Assembly: GCA_024516035.1 (NCBI GenBank)
Contig: CM044963.1
Span: 21,702,176-21,766,175, forward strand
Direction of reading: 5' to 3'
Source: Bactericera cockerelli
Taxonomy: Eukaryota; Arthropoda; Insecta; Hemiptera; Triozidae
DNA length: 64,000 nucleotides
The notes beneath the pieces were generated by a model. The model was not told where the DNA came from and ran no database searches. It saw only the letters and a list, made by a program, of their open reading frames with translations. The translations under genes and the position numbers were made by a program. This document shows, piece by piece, positions 33,940-46,160 of this stretch. Numbering within the stretch: the stretch's first letter is position 1; every line of letters starts with the position of its first letter.

Positions 33940-34103
33940 CGAATTACCATTCAAATTCTAATTCTCGTGACGCTGGCTTTTCCCGGCCCCACTCAGGCTG
34001 GGTGAGGTCAATGTGAGTAGCAGGTTTGTGAGTTTCCTGCGAATGGAGGGTAAAACCCCCGTCGTGATATGACCATGGCAGTTGAAAGCAACGTTAAACC
34101 CCA

Positions 34104-34143
<40 letters not shown>
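33940..34143 (+). mobile_element. 5S-SINE tail portion with a long poly(A)
   Basis: Lacks the 5S head. TCGTGACGCTGGCTTTTCCC, CAGGCTGGGTGAGGTCAATG, GCGAATGGAGGGTAAAAC and GTTGAAAGCAACGTTAAACC lead into about 36 A residues, showing the family's natural 3' end. Confidence 0.88.
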
Positions 34144-34145
<2 letters not shown>

Positions 34146-34235
34146 AGGGCCGAATTCACTTCATATGAATGTGAAAAATCTGAAACCTACGTACAGTCCT
34201 AGTGTTTGGCCCTGTTTTCAAGGGTATGTTATATT

Positions 34236-34440
34236 AAACTAGCGGGCTGTCGCCCGCTTTGCGGGCCAAGGCATGGCCGTGAAAGCAAAAAATCCTTTTT
34301 CGCCAATGGCAGGTTTGTAGTGGGAATTTCGAAAAATCCCATCTTATTGCACATCTAGACTACAGAGCGATGATCAGTCAGTGAGTGGTCAGTCAGTCAG
34401 TGACTTTGACATTTATATATTAAGATTTAGAGCAACAACA
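34236..34440 (+). mobile_element. Repeat K
   Basis: AACTAGCGGGCTGTCGCCCG hairpin, CAAGGCATGGCCGTGAAAG, GGGAATTTCGAAAAATCCCA, then (GTCA)-like repeats GTCAGTGAGTGGTCAGTCAG. The inverse of the sequence at the window's left edge. Confidence 0.8.
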
Positions 34441-35220
34441 CTTATTTAGAATCTGTGCTAAATAAGTTTAGTGTTGAATAAGTTTATATCTATCAAATAA
34501 TTATGTCTGCCTGTATGTCCGTCTTTTGTATATCCGTAGGTCTGTCTGTCTGTTTATATGATTTTGTGTACTTAATGATGAATGTGCTTGACTACGAATA
34601 AAAGGGCGACTCATAAATTTATATAGGTACATCAAAGAATTATGTCTGTCGGTCTGTATTACAATTAAAATTACACCTCAATCGTCTATATCGGTAAAGT
34701 TCTCTGGAAAATATAAGATTTCTATTAATATTTGTACATCAATTAGCGGTTTTTTTTTGGAATTATGGGGCTGAAGTGCCCATTTTGGGGCTATATAAGT
34801 ACTCAAAGCCACACCTGCCACCAAAGACGAGAAAAACAAGATCAAATTTATACATCAAAATTGGCCCAGTGGTTTAGGCTGTAGCCCGGTCATGATCGAA
34901 TAATAACATCAAGCAGCAGAAAGTGAAAAATGGTTTTTTCCACCATTGATTATCTCCGGTTTAAATCAAGCGTTTTTGATGATACTCTCATTAATCTTCA
35001 TTAGAAAGCTTGCTTCTTTTCAGTAAATAATTCAGTTTTCATTCATCCTTTGTTGTTATTCCGATACAGAGGCGTGAAATTGGCACTTTGTGCTGTGACG
35101 TATAATATCGCTAGGTGCGCTCTTCTTAATTTTTGACTTGGCGTTGCGGAACGCCATCGCGTTCTTTAATAATAATCATTATTACAGTTACTATACGCAC
35201 AAATTATGCACTATTTATTC
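34441..35220. other. No gene seen
   Basis: GTCTGTCTGT-type runs near 34500-34560 and AT-rich complex sequence. Confidence 0.55.
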
Positions 35221-35725
35221 TTCTTATATGTCGCTTTTCCCAAATTTATTGTATTCCATATGGCACTTTTTACATTTTACGTAAACCACTTTTACTTAAA
35301 ACCCAAAAAATCGAGCGTTTTTCACATTCTAGTTTATCAGCCTGAGGAAAGGAGTGCTTTTTCACATTTTGGCTCAACCATCTTTACTTAAAACCCGAAA
35401 AATCGGGCGTTTTTCACATTCTGGTTAGTAGGCTGAAGAACAAGAGTGGACTTTTCACTTTTTGGCGAATTCTTTTTCAACCTCTCAATTGTGAAAAGCG
35501 ACACTATCTCAATAACTAAAGGCATTTCGCAGTTAAAATTATCAGGAATATTTAAAGCAAACAAATTCAAGTATTATATCCAAATTTGGTATAAATCGTA
35601 TGTAGGACAATTGAGTAATGAAACTTTTTTTTGAAAAAACAACTTTTTATTTTTTCAAACCTCTCTCCTGAAAAATTTGATTTTGGCGCAATTCACATTT
35701 TGGCAAAAAGGTATCGATATACATA
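35221..35725 (-). mobile_element. Repeat J, inverted copy with the MITE 3 empty site
   Basis: The reverse complement begins ATATCGATACCTTTTTGCC AAAATGTGAA, and includes GTGTCGCTTTTCACAATTGA with no insertion. Several TTTTTCACATT(C/T)TGG sub-repeats follow at about 40-90-bp spacing. With 32.1-32.85 kb it could form the two ends of one larger element. Confidence 0.7.
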
Positions 35726-36067
35726 CCTAATATTATGTATATAGGTATATAATTAAGAAAAAAGATATTATATTAATTAAGTCTGAGCGTTTAGAAAGAT
35801 TTTTCAGTGATGATAGGAGTTAGTTAGAGGGGAATAAAGTAATTCCTAAATGTCTCCCTTGATGATTTTATATTTTTCACAGACAAGAAAAAATATACTG
35901 ACAATTATGGACATATTACTTCCTCATGATTGGTTTACATTGTATACACGTGGCAATCTTGAGATTTTATACTAAATCACGTGTATCTCCGAAACAGCTA
36001 AACCGATTTTCTTCAAATTTGTTATTTTCTTTTTTGTCCAAAATTTTGGATTCTATCACAGCTAACT

Positions 36068-36107
<40 letters not shown>

Positions 36108-36440
36108 ATATAAATGCACTAAAACACTAATACGCATATAAGTACAAATTTTCATCAAAACCGGATTCATGATATATGAGCGTTTAAGTAAAAAGTTAGT
36201 GGTCAGGTGCATAGTCTCTATCACCAAGAACCTCTAGTGTGAAGTTGATGAATATTTATCTACATTTAAATTGGACCATCTACAGATTGTCTCTTCTACT
36301 CGTATGTTTACAAAATTTCGTCGTAATCCGTTCTGTAGTTTCTGAGATTTCCTCGTAAGGAATGTTTTTAACCGACAGACAGACACAAAACAAAAGTTGC
36401 TCAGGAGGTTATGAAACGTCCAGAAATATGAAAATTGCAA
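35726..36440. other. No gene seen; long A run
   Basis: AT-rich; A run at 36069-36102, followed by sequence resembling a transposon flank (CCGACAGACAGACACAAAAC near 36371). Confidence 0.55.
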
Positions 36441-36786
36441 TCGGAGCAAAAAAATATATTTTTTTTTCCACAAAAAAGAACACAATACTTCCGAATTTTA
36501 CCCGTCATCGTTGCCGAGTGTGTTAGCGCGCTAGTCTTTGCAACCATGGTGTCCTGGGTTCGATCTACAGCAGGGCAGGAATTTCGCTGCTCTGTACTTG
36601 GATGTTCGGGGTCCACTCATACCACGTGAGGAAAAATGATTAGTTTTGCGGCATTACCAGAGTAAAAATAAATTAATGTAATAGAAATCGAAAAGTGTAG
36701 GAGGGTCTTACTAATGCTGCGCTACCCACAAAAATTGTGAAGAGGCCTTGTGCTTCACCACAAATAAAATCATTGGAAAATTTATC
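36440..36786 (+). mobile_element. SINE C inserted in a dispersed palindrome
   Basis: SINE C (about 36500-36765: GTCATCGTTGCCGAGTGTGT head, GGGTTCGATC B box, GGGGTCCACTCATACCACGT body, GCGCTACCCAC end) separates ACACAATACTTCCGAATTTT from AAAATTTATCGGAAGTAA, the two halves of the palindrome seen intact at 26344-26410 and 40395-40440. Confidence 0.75.
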
Positions 36787-37400
36787 GGAAGTAAAAGAGG
36801 CATAGAGAGAGATTAAGAACAAGGGAGAAAGATACTGAAAAAAAAAAGAGAAAAAAAAACTAATAGAATAGAAGAAAGTGTGAAGAAGAAAGAAAAGAGA
36901 GAGAGAGAGAGAATATAGATAGGGGTGTGAAAAAACGAGTGATGTTAGGGAGAGGGGTGTGAAAAAGGAGTGATGTTAGGGAGAGTATGATGTCAGGCTA
37001 TTTCATTAAATTAATCTGAAGTGGGAGAGGAAGAAATGGAGAGATGGATAGAAGGAAAGAGAGTAAAAAAGTGCAAGGAAGAGATGGAGAAGAGAGAGAA
37101 AGAGAGGGAGAGGGGTCTTGTTGTTAATTAGGTCCCAAGGTCCCTGTACACACAGCAACGTATTCACAGGTAGGACAGCGAGGGAGGGAGAGATAGAATA
37201 AAGGGAAGGAAGTTGGGTAGAGAAGGTACGAAGAAAAAAAAGGAGAAGCGTAGGTAGAGAGAATGGTATTGATGGAGAGGGAATAACATAATGATAAAGA
37301 AGAGAAAGAGGGGAAAACAGGAAACAGTAAGATGAGAGAGGAGAAGAAAGAAAAGAGGAAAGGGGTAATCAAGGGAGAAAGAGGGAAGGCGAAGGGAGGT
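36787..37400. repeat. GA-rich stretch
   Basis: Purine-rich with short GA arrays and a duplicated GGGGTGTGAAAAA.GAGTGAT motif (36925, 36955). The minus frame at 37124-37372 is Ser/Leu/Phe-rich and not supported. Confidence 0.7.
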
Positions 37401-37489
37401 GGGCCTTAGTCCCAGGAGGAAGATTAAATGTAAGCTTTTTATCTGTTAGCCTGGCTTGACGAGATTTGTGTTTAAGGGGACGTTAAAAA

Positions 37490-37760
37490 TTCATCCCAAT
37501 TAAAGAACAAGTGAGATTGGCATTCCAATTCGACCCACGCTGGATGAGTGTCATGTGGTTAGTTCGTACGAGTTCCACTTGAGGGAGGTTAAAACCCCGT
37601 CTCGGATAACCTATATTGTTTCCTTTATCTCTCTCATTGTATGGGGCGTTCTTCACACCTCGACCCAGGTGTTTGATTAAAGAACAAGTGAAATTGGCAT
37701 TCCCATTCAACCCAGGCTGGATGAGGGTACTGTGGTTAGCTCATAACGACCCCTAGCTAA
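37490..37760 (+). mobile_element. Duplicated retroposon tail related to the 5S-SINE
   Basis: ATTAAAGAACAAGTGA.ATTGGCATTCC..TTC occurs at about 37499 and 37677. The text between includes a TTAAAACCCCGTCTCGGATA stretch analogous to the 5S-SINE tail. A further fragment of the same body is near 44936. Assignment is tentative. Confidence 0.5.
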
Positions 37761-37973
37761 GAGACGGTATAACAACATTCTGACTTAAATTGAGACGTTT
37801 AAACCTAAGAAAAGATCATTGGTAAAAAAAAAATTGACACGACAGGAGTCCGTATACAACTATACATTGTATATATTATTGGGGGTCCATTGAAAAATTA
37901 AACCACCGAGAAATATGTATTAGGTTTCTTTGCTGAGCCTACGGGAACTAAATTATTTTTTTCACCCAACCCT

Positions 37974-38346
37974 TTTAGGTTGGGTGAAAAAGATTGCCAT
38001 AGGCAATGACCCCGCCCTTTAGATAGGACATATGTTTCTATTTGTTTTTCTATTCTTTTTTCATTTTTATTGTATATGTATATTGTAAAAGGGTTGGGTG
38101 GAAGAGATTGCCATAGGCAATAACCCCGCCCTTTAGTTGTATATATTGTAAAAGATATAATATACAATAAAAATGAAAAAGAATAGAAAAACATATAGAA
38201 ACATTTGCCCTAACTAGAGCGCGGGGTTATTGCCTATGGCAATCTCTTCCACCCAACCCTGTTTCCATTTTTCATTGTTAAAATAATTATTTGTATTGTA
38301 CGTCTATTTATATCTAGTAAAGTGTTTAATAATAATAATAATAATA
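37974..38346. mobile_element. Cluster of retroposon G copies, tandem and inverted
   Basis: A plus copy from 37974, a second plus copy starting at 38093 inside the first one's 3' part, an inverted copy (about 38160-38268), and then the remaining plus tail ending in (AAT)n. G appears to have inserted into itself more than once, creating a palindromic arrangement. Confidence 0.8.
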
Positions 38347-40990
38347 AATTATTATTACCTACACTTTAAAATTCATCCCTTCAGAATTTTATTATTCTGT
38401 TTACAGTAAAAATTTGTTTTAAAACGTGTTGAATTTTTCTAGAACAGACTCCAGCGTTTTAGATTATACTTGGCTTCCTTTTGACAAAAGAAAAGCTGGT
38501 TTTAGCTTTCCGTAATTTCTTCTTTAATCTATTTGTTTTATATTTCTTCTTTTTGTGTTTTCTTTGGTATTTCTTCTGATTCGCCATCTTTCTCAGTTAC
38601 TTCACATGAATAGTTTTCTGGGTTTTCTCCTTGTTCTGCGGCCACATTGTAGTAATACTATTTCTAGCAAACCTTTGCAGGAGTACAGAGGAACCTGGAT
38701 ATAATGCACTCGGATAAAATAGAAAACTTTATATAATAGAGAAATTTTCAGGTCCTGCATCACCTGTTTGTGTGTAATACAGAACTGGCTACACTAGAAA
38801 CTTCTTTATAATAGAATTTTTGCTCTATCCCTTGGGTTCTGTTATATCCAGGTTCTATTGTAATAGGAAAGTTGTCTAGCAAGTTTTTGAAGTAGTGCAG
38901 TACAGTGTAATAATGAAGAACTAATACTATATATTTCGTACCTACTACAGTAAAAATGGCCGCTTCAGTCATTATTTCTGTACAAGATTGTTAGCATTAT
39001 CTTGTTCTACCAAATTTGCTGCTCTTATCATAAGAAGCGCGATATGTTGATATATTCTAGCTAAACTACAGTACTATTTCACAAGATAGAGTTGCAGTGT
39101 ACATTGTCTACAAGTAGTGTTTTGAACTACAATAGTTGTGTAAGAAAAAGCAGCAGAAGTTTTCCTTAGCTCCTTTTCCATCTAACCTTACAGTTTTTCC
39201 TTCTCTTTATCTTATAACTCCCTCACATTCTTTCTCTTTTACCTCCTGCAAAGCTTTCAATGCTTGCCATTTCTCTCGATTTTTTTTCTGTCTATCAATG
39301 TTTTTTCTCCTCGTCTCTTCATCATCACTTTTCTTCCTCTCCTCGTTCACATCATCTCCTCTTGACTAATCCCTTTTCTCCTTTTCTTTCTTCTCCCCTT
39401 GCTTTCTTCACACCTTGCTTCTTCATCCAGCTCTCCTTGTTTTACTCTTCTTACATTTCTTTCAATGATCTCACTTCCATTGTGTTAATGCTTTTCTTGT
39501 TTTGCATGCTTCCACGGGTCTCTTGTTCTCACTTCTTGTTCCATCTTTTACTTCTTTCAATTTTACACCATGATTCTTTTCCTTTTGTTCGTGTCTCTCT
39601 CATTTGCTATTTATTTCTCAACCTCACTCAGTATCTCTATTTCCTTCTTTTTTTTCTCTCTATTTCCCTATCTCTCGCTCTCTCTGTTTCCGGAATAATA
39701 AGTACCCTAATACCTTTTTCTTATCGTTCATTTATATCTATGAGTCTATTCTTTTCAATGAAACAATTTCTTTAATTGGCTTTACACGTTTTTCATTGGC
39801 TTCACCAGTATGATTTTCTTCTTATTCACTTCTTCTAGTTTTTTTTAAACTCCTTTTGTTTCTTCAACCAAGAAAGTCTTTGTTTTTTTTCGTGAATTTA
39901 ATAGATAGTAAAAAAGCATGTTCAATGAGAAACATAGCATATTTTTTTTTTCTTCTGTCGGGGATCGAACCCATGTGACCGTGCGTGCAAGTCTAGTGCG
40001 CCTCGAGTTGTGTTGTTGTGGCCATGGTGACAGTCAAAAGATACAAAGAGCAATCAGAATCTATTGTGAAAGAAAAGAAAAACTCCCTGGACAATATGGT
40101 TTGCAGGGAAAAAATATTTTTGAAATAAAAAAACCTGAACAAATAAAAAGGACACGTATTATGTATTGTTATATGGAATAAAATCGATGTTGGTATACTT
40201 ACATAAAAAGAGAATTCTGTTTGAAAATACATGCATAAAACATACGTACGAATATTGCACTAGCTGTTTTTGAGAGACAGTAGAAGGACATAAAATCTTA
40301 CCTTCCCCTAAATCAGATGTAACTGAAAAAGATTCAAGAAAACTTAAGAGTATTGAAATCCATAAAAAATGTGGATGGATAAATAAAAAACACACACAAT
40401 ACTTCGGATTTCTAATATTAGAAATGTATCGGAAGTAATATAAAGGTGAGCTATCCAACGAAATTAGTATAGTTAGAACAAAAGCCATCGAAAGACATCA
40501 CAATTGCAGCCATTCCAGGTTCAAGTCGAATCATCCACAACCATCTATGTATACAAACCTTGAATCATCCCAAGAAACAAAAAAGAAAAAGAAAAAGAAT
40601 GTTTAAAAATGTTAAAATTTGTCAGTACTGTGTCTCACGGCAAGCATCACAGTGATTGACATCACTGTGATGCTTGTGGTAAAAAAAACTTTCTTGTAAG
40701 TAGTCTGGGTACCAACAAAGGTAAAAAGAGACTGCTGGAATTGATGTAAAAGAAAAGTTACACAATAGTTTGGAGGAAGAAAAATAGATAAGATAAAAGG
40801 AAGAAATCTATGAAGTGTATGAGAATCTGGTGAATAAAAGAAATAGAAATCTGAAGAGAAAGAAGATATACAATAGATTGAGAGAAACGGAGAGGAAACA
40901 TTAATGCTTCTTTAGACTTTATTTCACAAGAACACAATACTTACGTAAATTATATGTGCTTGAAAGAAGAAATAAAATAATAATAATAAA
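38347..40990. other. No gene seen; CT-rich block, tRNA-like trace, palindrome
   Basis: 38.35-39.13 kb is AT-rich; 39.15-39.87 kb is CT-rich with spurious Ser/Phe/Leu frames. A tRNA-like minus-strand head is at 39955-40035 (GGGTTCGATCCCCGACAG). The ACTTC.GATTTCTAATATTAGAAAT palindrome is at about 40395-40440. CATCACAGTGATTGACATCACTGTGATG is a perfect local hairpin at 40646-40673. Confidence 0.6.
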
Positions 40991-41125
40991 ATGATTCTTA
41001 TCTGTCTCTCTCTTATTCCGATCTCCTTTTTTTTCTCTTCTCTTTCCACAATCTTTCCCTTTCTCTATTACATTCTCTACATTCCTCTTTCTTTCTCTAT
41101 CACTCTCTCTTCTAACACAGCCGCT

Positions 41126-41169
<44 letters not shown>

Positions 41170-41263
41170 TCTCTCTCTCTCCCTCTCCTCTCTCTCCCTC
41201 TCTCTCTCTCTCCCTCTCTCTCTCCCTCTCTCTCTCTCTCCCTCTCCCTCTCTCTCTGTCTCC

Positions 41264-41351
<88 letters not shown>

Positions 41352-41360
41352 CTTCTATCG
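40990..41360 (+). repeat. Long (CT)n microsatellite
   Basis: CT-rich from 40990, dominated by CT and CTCC units at 41128-41350. The 171-codon plus frame is Ser/Leu/Pro repeat, not a gene. Confidence 0.95.
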
Positions 41361-42220
41361 CTTCATCCCTTTCTCAATTTTTCCATTTAAACTTACTGAT
41401 GGCGCAGTTAAAAGTTTTTTCTTCCATTTCTTTTTCTGTATTTACAACAAAAATAACGTTCTTAATAACAACAAGAACAATAACAAACAACAATAACATT
41501 AAATAATGAAGAAGAGAAAAACTTCTGAAAGATTACAAGAAAAGTAAGTGCTGTTTGTTCCTTTCAAACTTGGCCCTCTTGAAATAACACGGGCCAAGTG
41601 TACAACTCCGGAAACAAAAAGAGAGCGCTGTTTATTTAAAGGTACTTTTATTGATGTTGAAAGAGCTTTTGTGCAAATTATAAATTGAGTAAATTTAATT
41701 TTAATATTCCGTTTGATAACAACCCTCATAGCTTGTATTTTCAAATCGGTGGTGATTATCATCTAGATTTTCTTTTCAATTATTCTTTTTGTGAACATGA
41801 AAGTTGGAACTGTTCAAAGCTTTGAAAAACTAAGACTGGTGATAATAATAATTTATTTTATAATAATGAACTAAAAAAGAACTATGCTTGACATGAAGAT
41901 TAGTGATGATCTTTTTGGGTTTTGTATCGCTAAACAGACACAGTAATAGCCATGTCAGACCAAAAGACAATAACACGATCGTTGTCGGTCTTTATAAGGT
42001 TGGCGTCAGGAACGGTATCTAGCCATAAAAAAAAGAAACTCGGAGTGCCAGAACCAAACAACCTCAACCATGAGGAAGAGGTTGACTAATGCCGACCCCA
42101 AGTAGGTTTGGGAAAAGGCAAAGTGAAAGAAAAGGAATCCTATAATGATTAGAAGGATATGGTTAACCTGAGTGTTACTGAAAGTTTTTTTTCCCAATTT
42201 TCTAAAAAAAAAGCAACTAA
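41361..42220. other. No gene seen
   Basis: AT-rich sequence without identifiable elements. Confidence 0.6.
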
Positions 42221-42366
42221 GGGCCAAATTATGGAACAGTATTAAATTCAAGATTAGCAAGACCCTCCCTCAAGTCAGAGTTTCAACCAACCACAGCGCA
42301 CTATAGCCCGACTTGAGGGTCAGTCTTGTTTTATCTTAAATTTATTCTTGTTTTATGATTCGACCC
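42221..42366. mobile_element. Palindrome family H, best copy (foldback MITE)
   Basis: 146 bp folding into one hairpin: the left arm from GGGCCAAATTATGGAACAGT to CCCTCAAGTC pairs over about 57 bp with the right arm GACTTGAGGG..TTTATGATTCGACCC; the loop is GTTTCAACCAACCACAGCGC-ACTATAGCCC. No ORF. At least five other partial copies in the window. Confidence 0.9.
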
Positions 42367-42505
42367 AAAGTATTGGCACTAATCAGTCGGCTGTCTTTTT
42401 CTGTCTATATTCCTGTGATTATGTCTAGATATATTTATACTACAGTTTATTTAAATTACAAACAATGCTGCCTAACTTTTGTCAGGTTGCTATAACACAG
42501 CATAA

Positions 42506-42590
42506 TAATAATAATAACTCTTTATTGACAAGAATAATATTGACAAAGGCCGTGATTATTGCCTGAGGCAATCTCTGCAATCAAACCCAT
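42506..42590 (-). mobile_element. Retroposon G, short degenerate copy
   Basis: The reverse complement has GCAGAGATTGCCTCAGGCAA and ends in ATAATAATAATAAT; the middle is deleted. Confidence 0.65.
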
Positions 42591-43794
42591 CATCATTAAT
42601 ACGACCGTACATTTTGTTTCTCAATACTTATATTCTTCTCTAGCTTTCTTCTATTTAGTTGGTTTTCTTCTTTCTTCCTATACCTTGTAAATATGGTAAT
42701 GAATTATTTTTGAACTATCAGATATCATTGTTTGGGATATTTCCTTCGAAATTGAACAGTAAATTTCACCCAATCAATTCTTGTGATTTGTTGAAATGAG
42801 AATCGAGAGAGAGTCTGGCTTACCTTAAATATTTAATTCTGTTTTATAATTCAGTTTATAATTCCACTCATTTACTGAGCATTGTTTCTGTGCCATTTAA
42901 TAGCCCTCTCTTTCATGTTTTAGTATAAGAGAAGAGTAAGAGGTTGTTCTTTGATATCAGAATTCATAACACCTTACCTGGAAAGCTGAGAACAGCAGAT
43001 ATTTGAACACTTTTCACTTTGCTGAGAATATTCAAAAGTTCATGAGAGTTTTGTGATGTTTTGATTGCTTGTCAGATAATGTTTCTCAAGTGCCTGAACT
43101 TTTCTAATTGTTTGTCAGATGAAATTCTGTAAGAGTGATTTCACATTTACTTGTTGTATCATTCTTAACTTTTGCCTTTTTTTTATCTCTATTTTTCTTT
43201 GATTTATTTTGAAGTAGCTCATATTCGGACACATAAAGTTTCTGAGTCTATATTTAAGGTTGAACCTGGAAAAAGAGGAATTCAAGGGACCGACAATATT
43301 ATTCTACTTAAAGAACTTTCCTGATTAAAAAAGTTTATTAAGCGGGCAATTTATGTGAGAACCACGAGTTTTTCAGGTTTATCCATGTTTCCTGTTCACA
43401 CAAGTCCTGTATATCCAGGTTCAATTGAGGATATCAAAAACAGTTATGTGGCTATGGTAATAGGAGATTATTGAGCAGATTTTTTGTAAACTCCAATCAC
43501 TAAATAGCTAGTTTAGATGCTTGCTTTCTGGTCACAAAGTTTTTTAACAATGACTGGTGTTTCATTTAGAGACAAAACCCCTTTTTTTAATAAAAATGTA
43601 TATCTAAAGTTGAAAAAAATATCCACCCAACTTCTCACAACGTGAGTAGTACTTCAGATTAGGAAATTATACACTTCCACAGTCATGTCATACCAAGATC
43701 ATACATTTCCTGTCAAAATTTCCACCCCGTCTGGTATTCGAACATGCAACCTTCAATTCCAGAGTCAAAGATTTTTAACTAATGAGTACAAAAA
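42591..43794. other. No gene seen
   Basis: AT-rich. A family H right-end trace lies near 42810-42860 (GAGTCTGGCTTACCTTAAAT, TTCTGTTTTATAATTCAG). Confidence 0.6.
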
Positions 43795-43960
43795 TATGTG
43801 TCGGTCTGGTAGTATAGAGTTTGTGGGTTCGAAACCCAGCCGGGACATGACAAGTTCGCCTCCTTTTAAACCACATAATCATACGTATTGGACTTACTGC
43901 TGGAATAATGGGAGTCGTTAGTCCTCATCGGACAGTTACGACGATATTATTAATATAAAG
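43795..43960 (+). mobile_element. SINE B
   Basis: GGGTTCGAAACCCAGCCGGG, ACATGACAAGTTCGCCTCC, ACTTACTGCTGGAATAATGG and a GACGATATTATTAAT end; the tRNA head is degenerate. Confidence 0.85.
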
Positions 43961-44081
43961 AAAAGTACATTTTTGAATGAGCTAATTTTAGTTTTTGTTT
44001 AATAATTGTCAACTATCCCACTAGAAATTTTGAATAATAATATTACACTGCCAGTAACGTATTAGTGGAGTCTGCTCTGCC

Positions 44082-44460
44082 TATACAGGGTGTATCAAAA
44101 GGTCAGGTACAAAAAGAAACCACGTATAGTTGATCTCAAAGAAAGGCCACTTTGCTTAATAAACCCTTATACAGGATCCTAAGGTCGCTAGGGCCACCAC
44201 AAGTTGGCATTTAAAAATCGAATTATTTTGCGATTGACTTCACTTATTGAATGACGTCTCCGATTCTTATCATGCTTCTTTAATGAGTATTTGGCACTTT
44301 TAACCGGATCGGGGGCAGAGTTATGGGGAGGTCTTGAACTATACCCTAGCGACCTTAGGGTCCATTTCCGTATAAGGGTTTATCAAGCAAAGTGGCCTTT
44401 ATTTGAGCTCTACTATACGTGGTTTCTTCTTGTACATGACCTTTTGATACACCCTGTATA
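44082..44460. mobile_element. MITE 4, about 110-bp TIRs ending TACAGGGTGTATC
   Basis: 379 bp. TATACAGGGTGTATCAAAAG at the left and its inverse at the right; arms of about 110 bp each (including GAAACCACGTATAGT and GGCCACTTTGCTT) flank a unique centre with GGCACTTTTAACCGGATCGG. No transposase. Its TACAGGGTG end is shared with the foldback element at 61.6 kb. Confidence 0.92.
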
Positions 44461-45276
44461 GTTCATAGTTTTATTGCGCGTATTACATACACGATTCTAG
44501 TTATGACTATTTTTTTGGATGTGTTCATAGATTTACATAGATGAGTAAATACCAATCGTCAATTGTATTGCATCATTAATTTGAATCATCAGTGAACAAT
44601 TACTTTATGACCTTAAGTTAAATATTTTGCTCATTTTTTTCAGCACCTGCTCAATTTCAAAATTCTCAAAATTGTATTATTTCCTGCCAATGGGAGAAGT
44701 GAATTATTCGATGAAAACAAATTATCAGGGTCGAATTATGAAACAGGATTGAATTTGATATGTCCAGACGGTCCCTCAAGTGTTGAGGAGAGATGTAACA
44801 TTATGTAACAAAAAGAGTACATCTTCTTATTACATCTCTCCTATTATTATACTATTACCTGCTGATGAGAGCAAAATATAATATATGCTCGAAACAGCTG
44901 TCCAGGTATGTTCTGATATTCATGTAAATCAAACACCTCGGCCGAGGTGTGAAGAACACCTATACAAAGAAAGACACAGCGTGGCAGAGTGTATCTAATT
45001 TAACTTCTCACTTTTCTGTTTAAACTGATAAACTGAAAGAGCATCTGGACCAAGAAGCTCAGGATAGTAAACAATGGACAGGTCTAGGAGAGGGCCTTGC
45101 TCGAGATGGGAATAAAATGGGCTCGTAGTGTATGTATATGTCAACATAACAAGGTGTATGAAGTAGGAGCTCAATGGCCAAATTTTAAAACAAGATTAAA
45201 GGAAAGCTCCAAGGGCGAAGTCCTACTTCGAACTTTCCAACAATTAGGTACAGCACACTATCTTGTCCCACTAATC
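44461..45276. other. No gene seen
   Basis: A family H end at 44729-44777 (GGGTCGAATTATGAAACAGG) and a fragment related to the 37.5-kb retroposon at 44936-44980. The plus frame 45097-45354 runs into a SINE and is not supported. Confidence 0.6.
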
Positions 45277-45475
45277 TGGCCCGGTAGCTCAGTGGTAAAG
45301 GAAGCACTCAGTGAATTCCAGAGGTCGTATGTTCGAAACCCAGCCGGGACATGACAAGTTATGCTCCCATTTGGGATTTTTACCACATAAGAATGTGTCT
45401 TGGGCTTACTGCTGGAATAATGGGGCTTAATAGTCCTACTCGGGCAGTATAAATAAAGCGACATTATTATTATTA
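45277..45475 (+). mobile_element. SINE B, full length
   Basis: GGCCCGGTAGCTCAGTGGTA head, GTTCGAAACCCAGCCGGGAC, CATGACAAGTTATGCTCCC, GCTTACTGCTGGAATAATGG, AAATAAAGCGACATT and ATT repeats. The cleanest SINE B here. Confidence 0.92.
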
Positions 45476-46160
45476 TCTTGGATTTGGCACAGTCTTCCCT
45501 TATTAGCATTTCGTAGAATTGTCTGAATTTTAAGTTTAGAAATTAAATGTTGGACTCAGCATTGGCATTTCGTAGAACTGTCCAAATTTCAAGTTATAGG
45601 ACTTACTTAAGTTTCAGAACATAGAAGTTTTTGTAAAACCTCTGTGGCGCTATGTCTCGGATTGCTTACTGTCTTAACTGGGAAAAACCGACGCTTAGCA
45701 ATGACTTAAGTTATCTATTTTGTCTATTCATTTTGCGCTAAATGTTTCATTTTCCTGACACCACTGAAAATAAACAATATATACTGTCTATACACCTAAC
45801 CTCATAAAATGGAATTTTTAATTTAATTCAAGACAATTTTTCTCAAGTCGGTAGGTATATTTTGTCAAAAAATGGATAACATGTACTAGAATAAATTGTT
45901 AATTTTTGAAAGCCGAATTCCATTCAAGTTCTGTGACATTTGTGACTAATTTTTTACATTTGATCATGTGTTTTGTGTAATTAAACTATATTTTTCTTCT
46001 AATAATACAGTAATTAATCTATGTAGGTATGTAAAATTTCTATTAATAATATATATCGTTTATAAACTGTCAGGGAATACAAGATCATAAAAATTGTCCT
46101 AATTTTTTTAACGCCAAATGTTCATTTACACTGTGAACTTTTGAAATGTGTCTAATGATC
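45476..46160. other. No gene seen; solo end of MITE 2
   Basis: The reverse complement of about 45672-45733 (AATGAATAGACAAAATAGAT, then AACTTAAGTCATTGC.AAGC) matches the left end of MITE 2. A short duplicated phrase GGCATTTCGTAGAA occurs near 45505 and 45563. Confidence 0.6.

Noticed and set aside
45097..45354. 85-codon plus frame
   Set aside because: Its second half is the head of a SINE B, so it is not a conserved protein.
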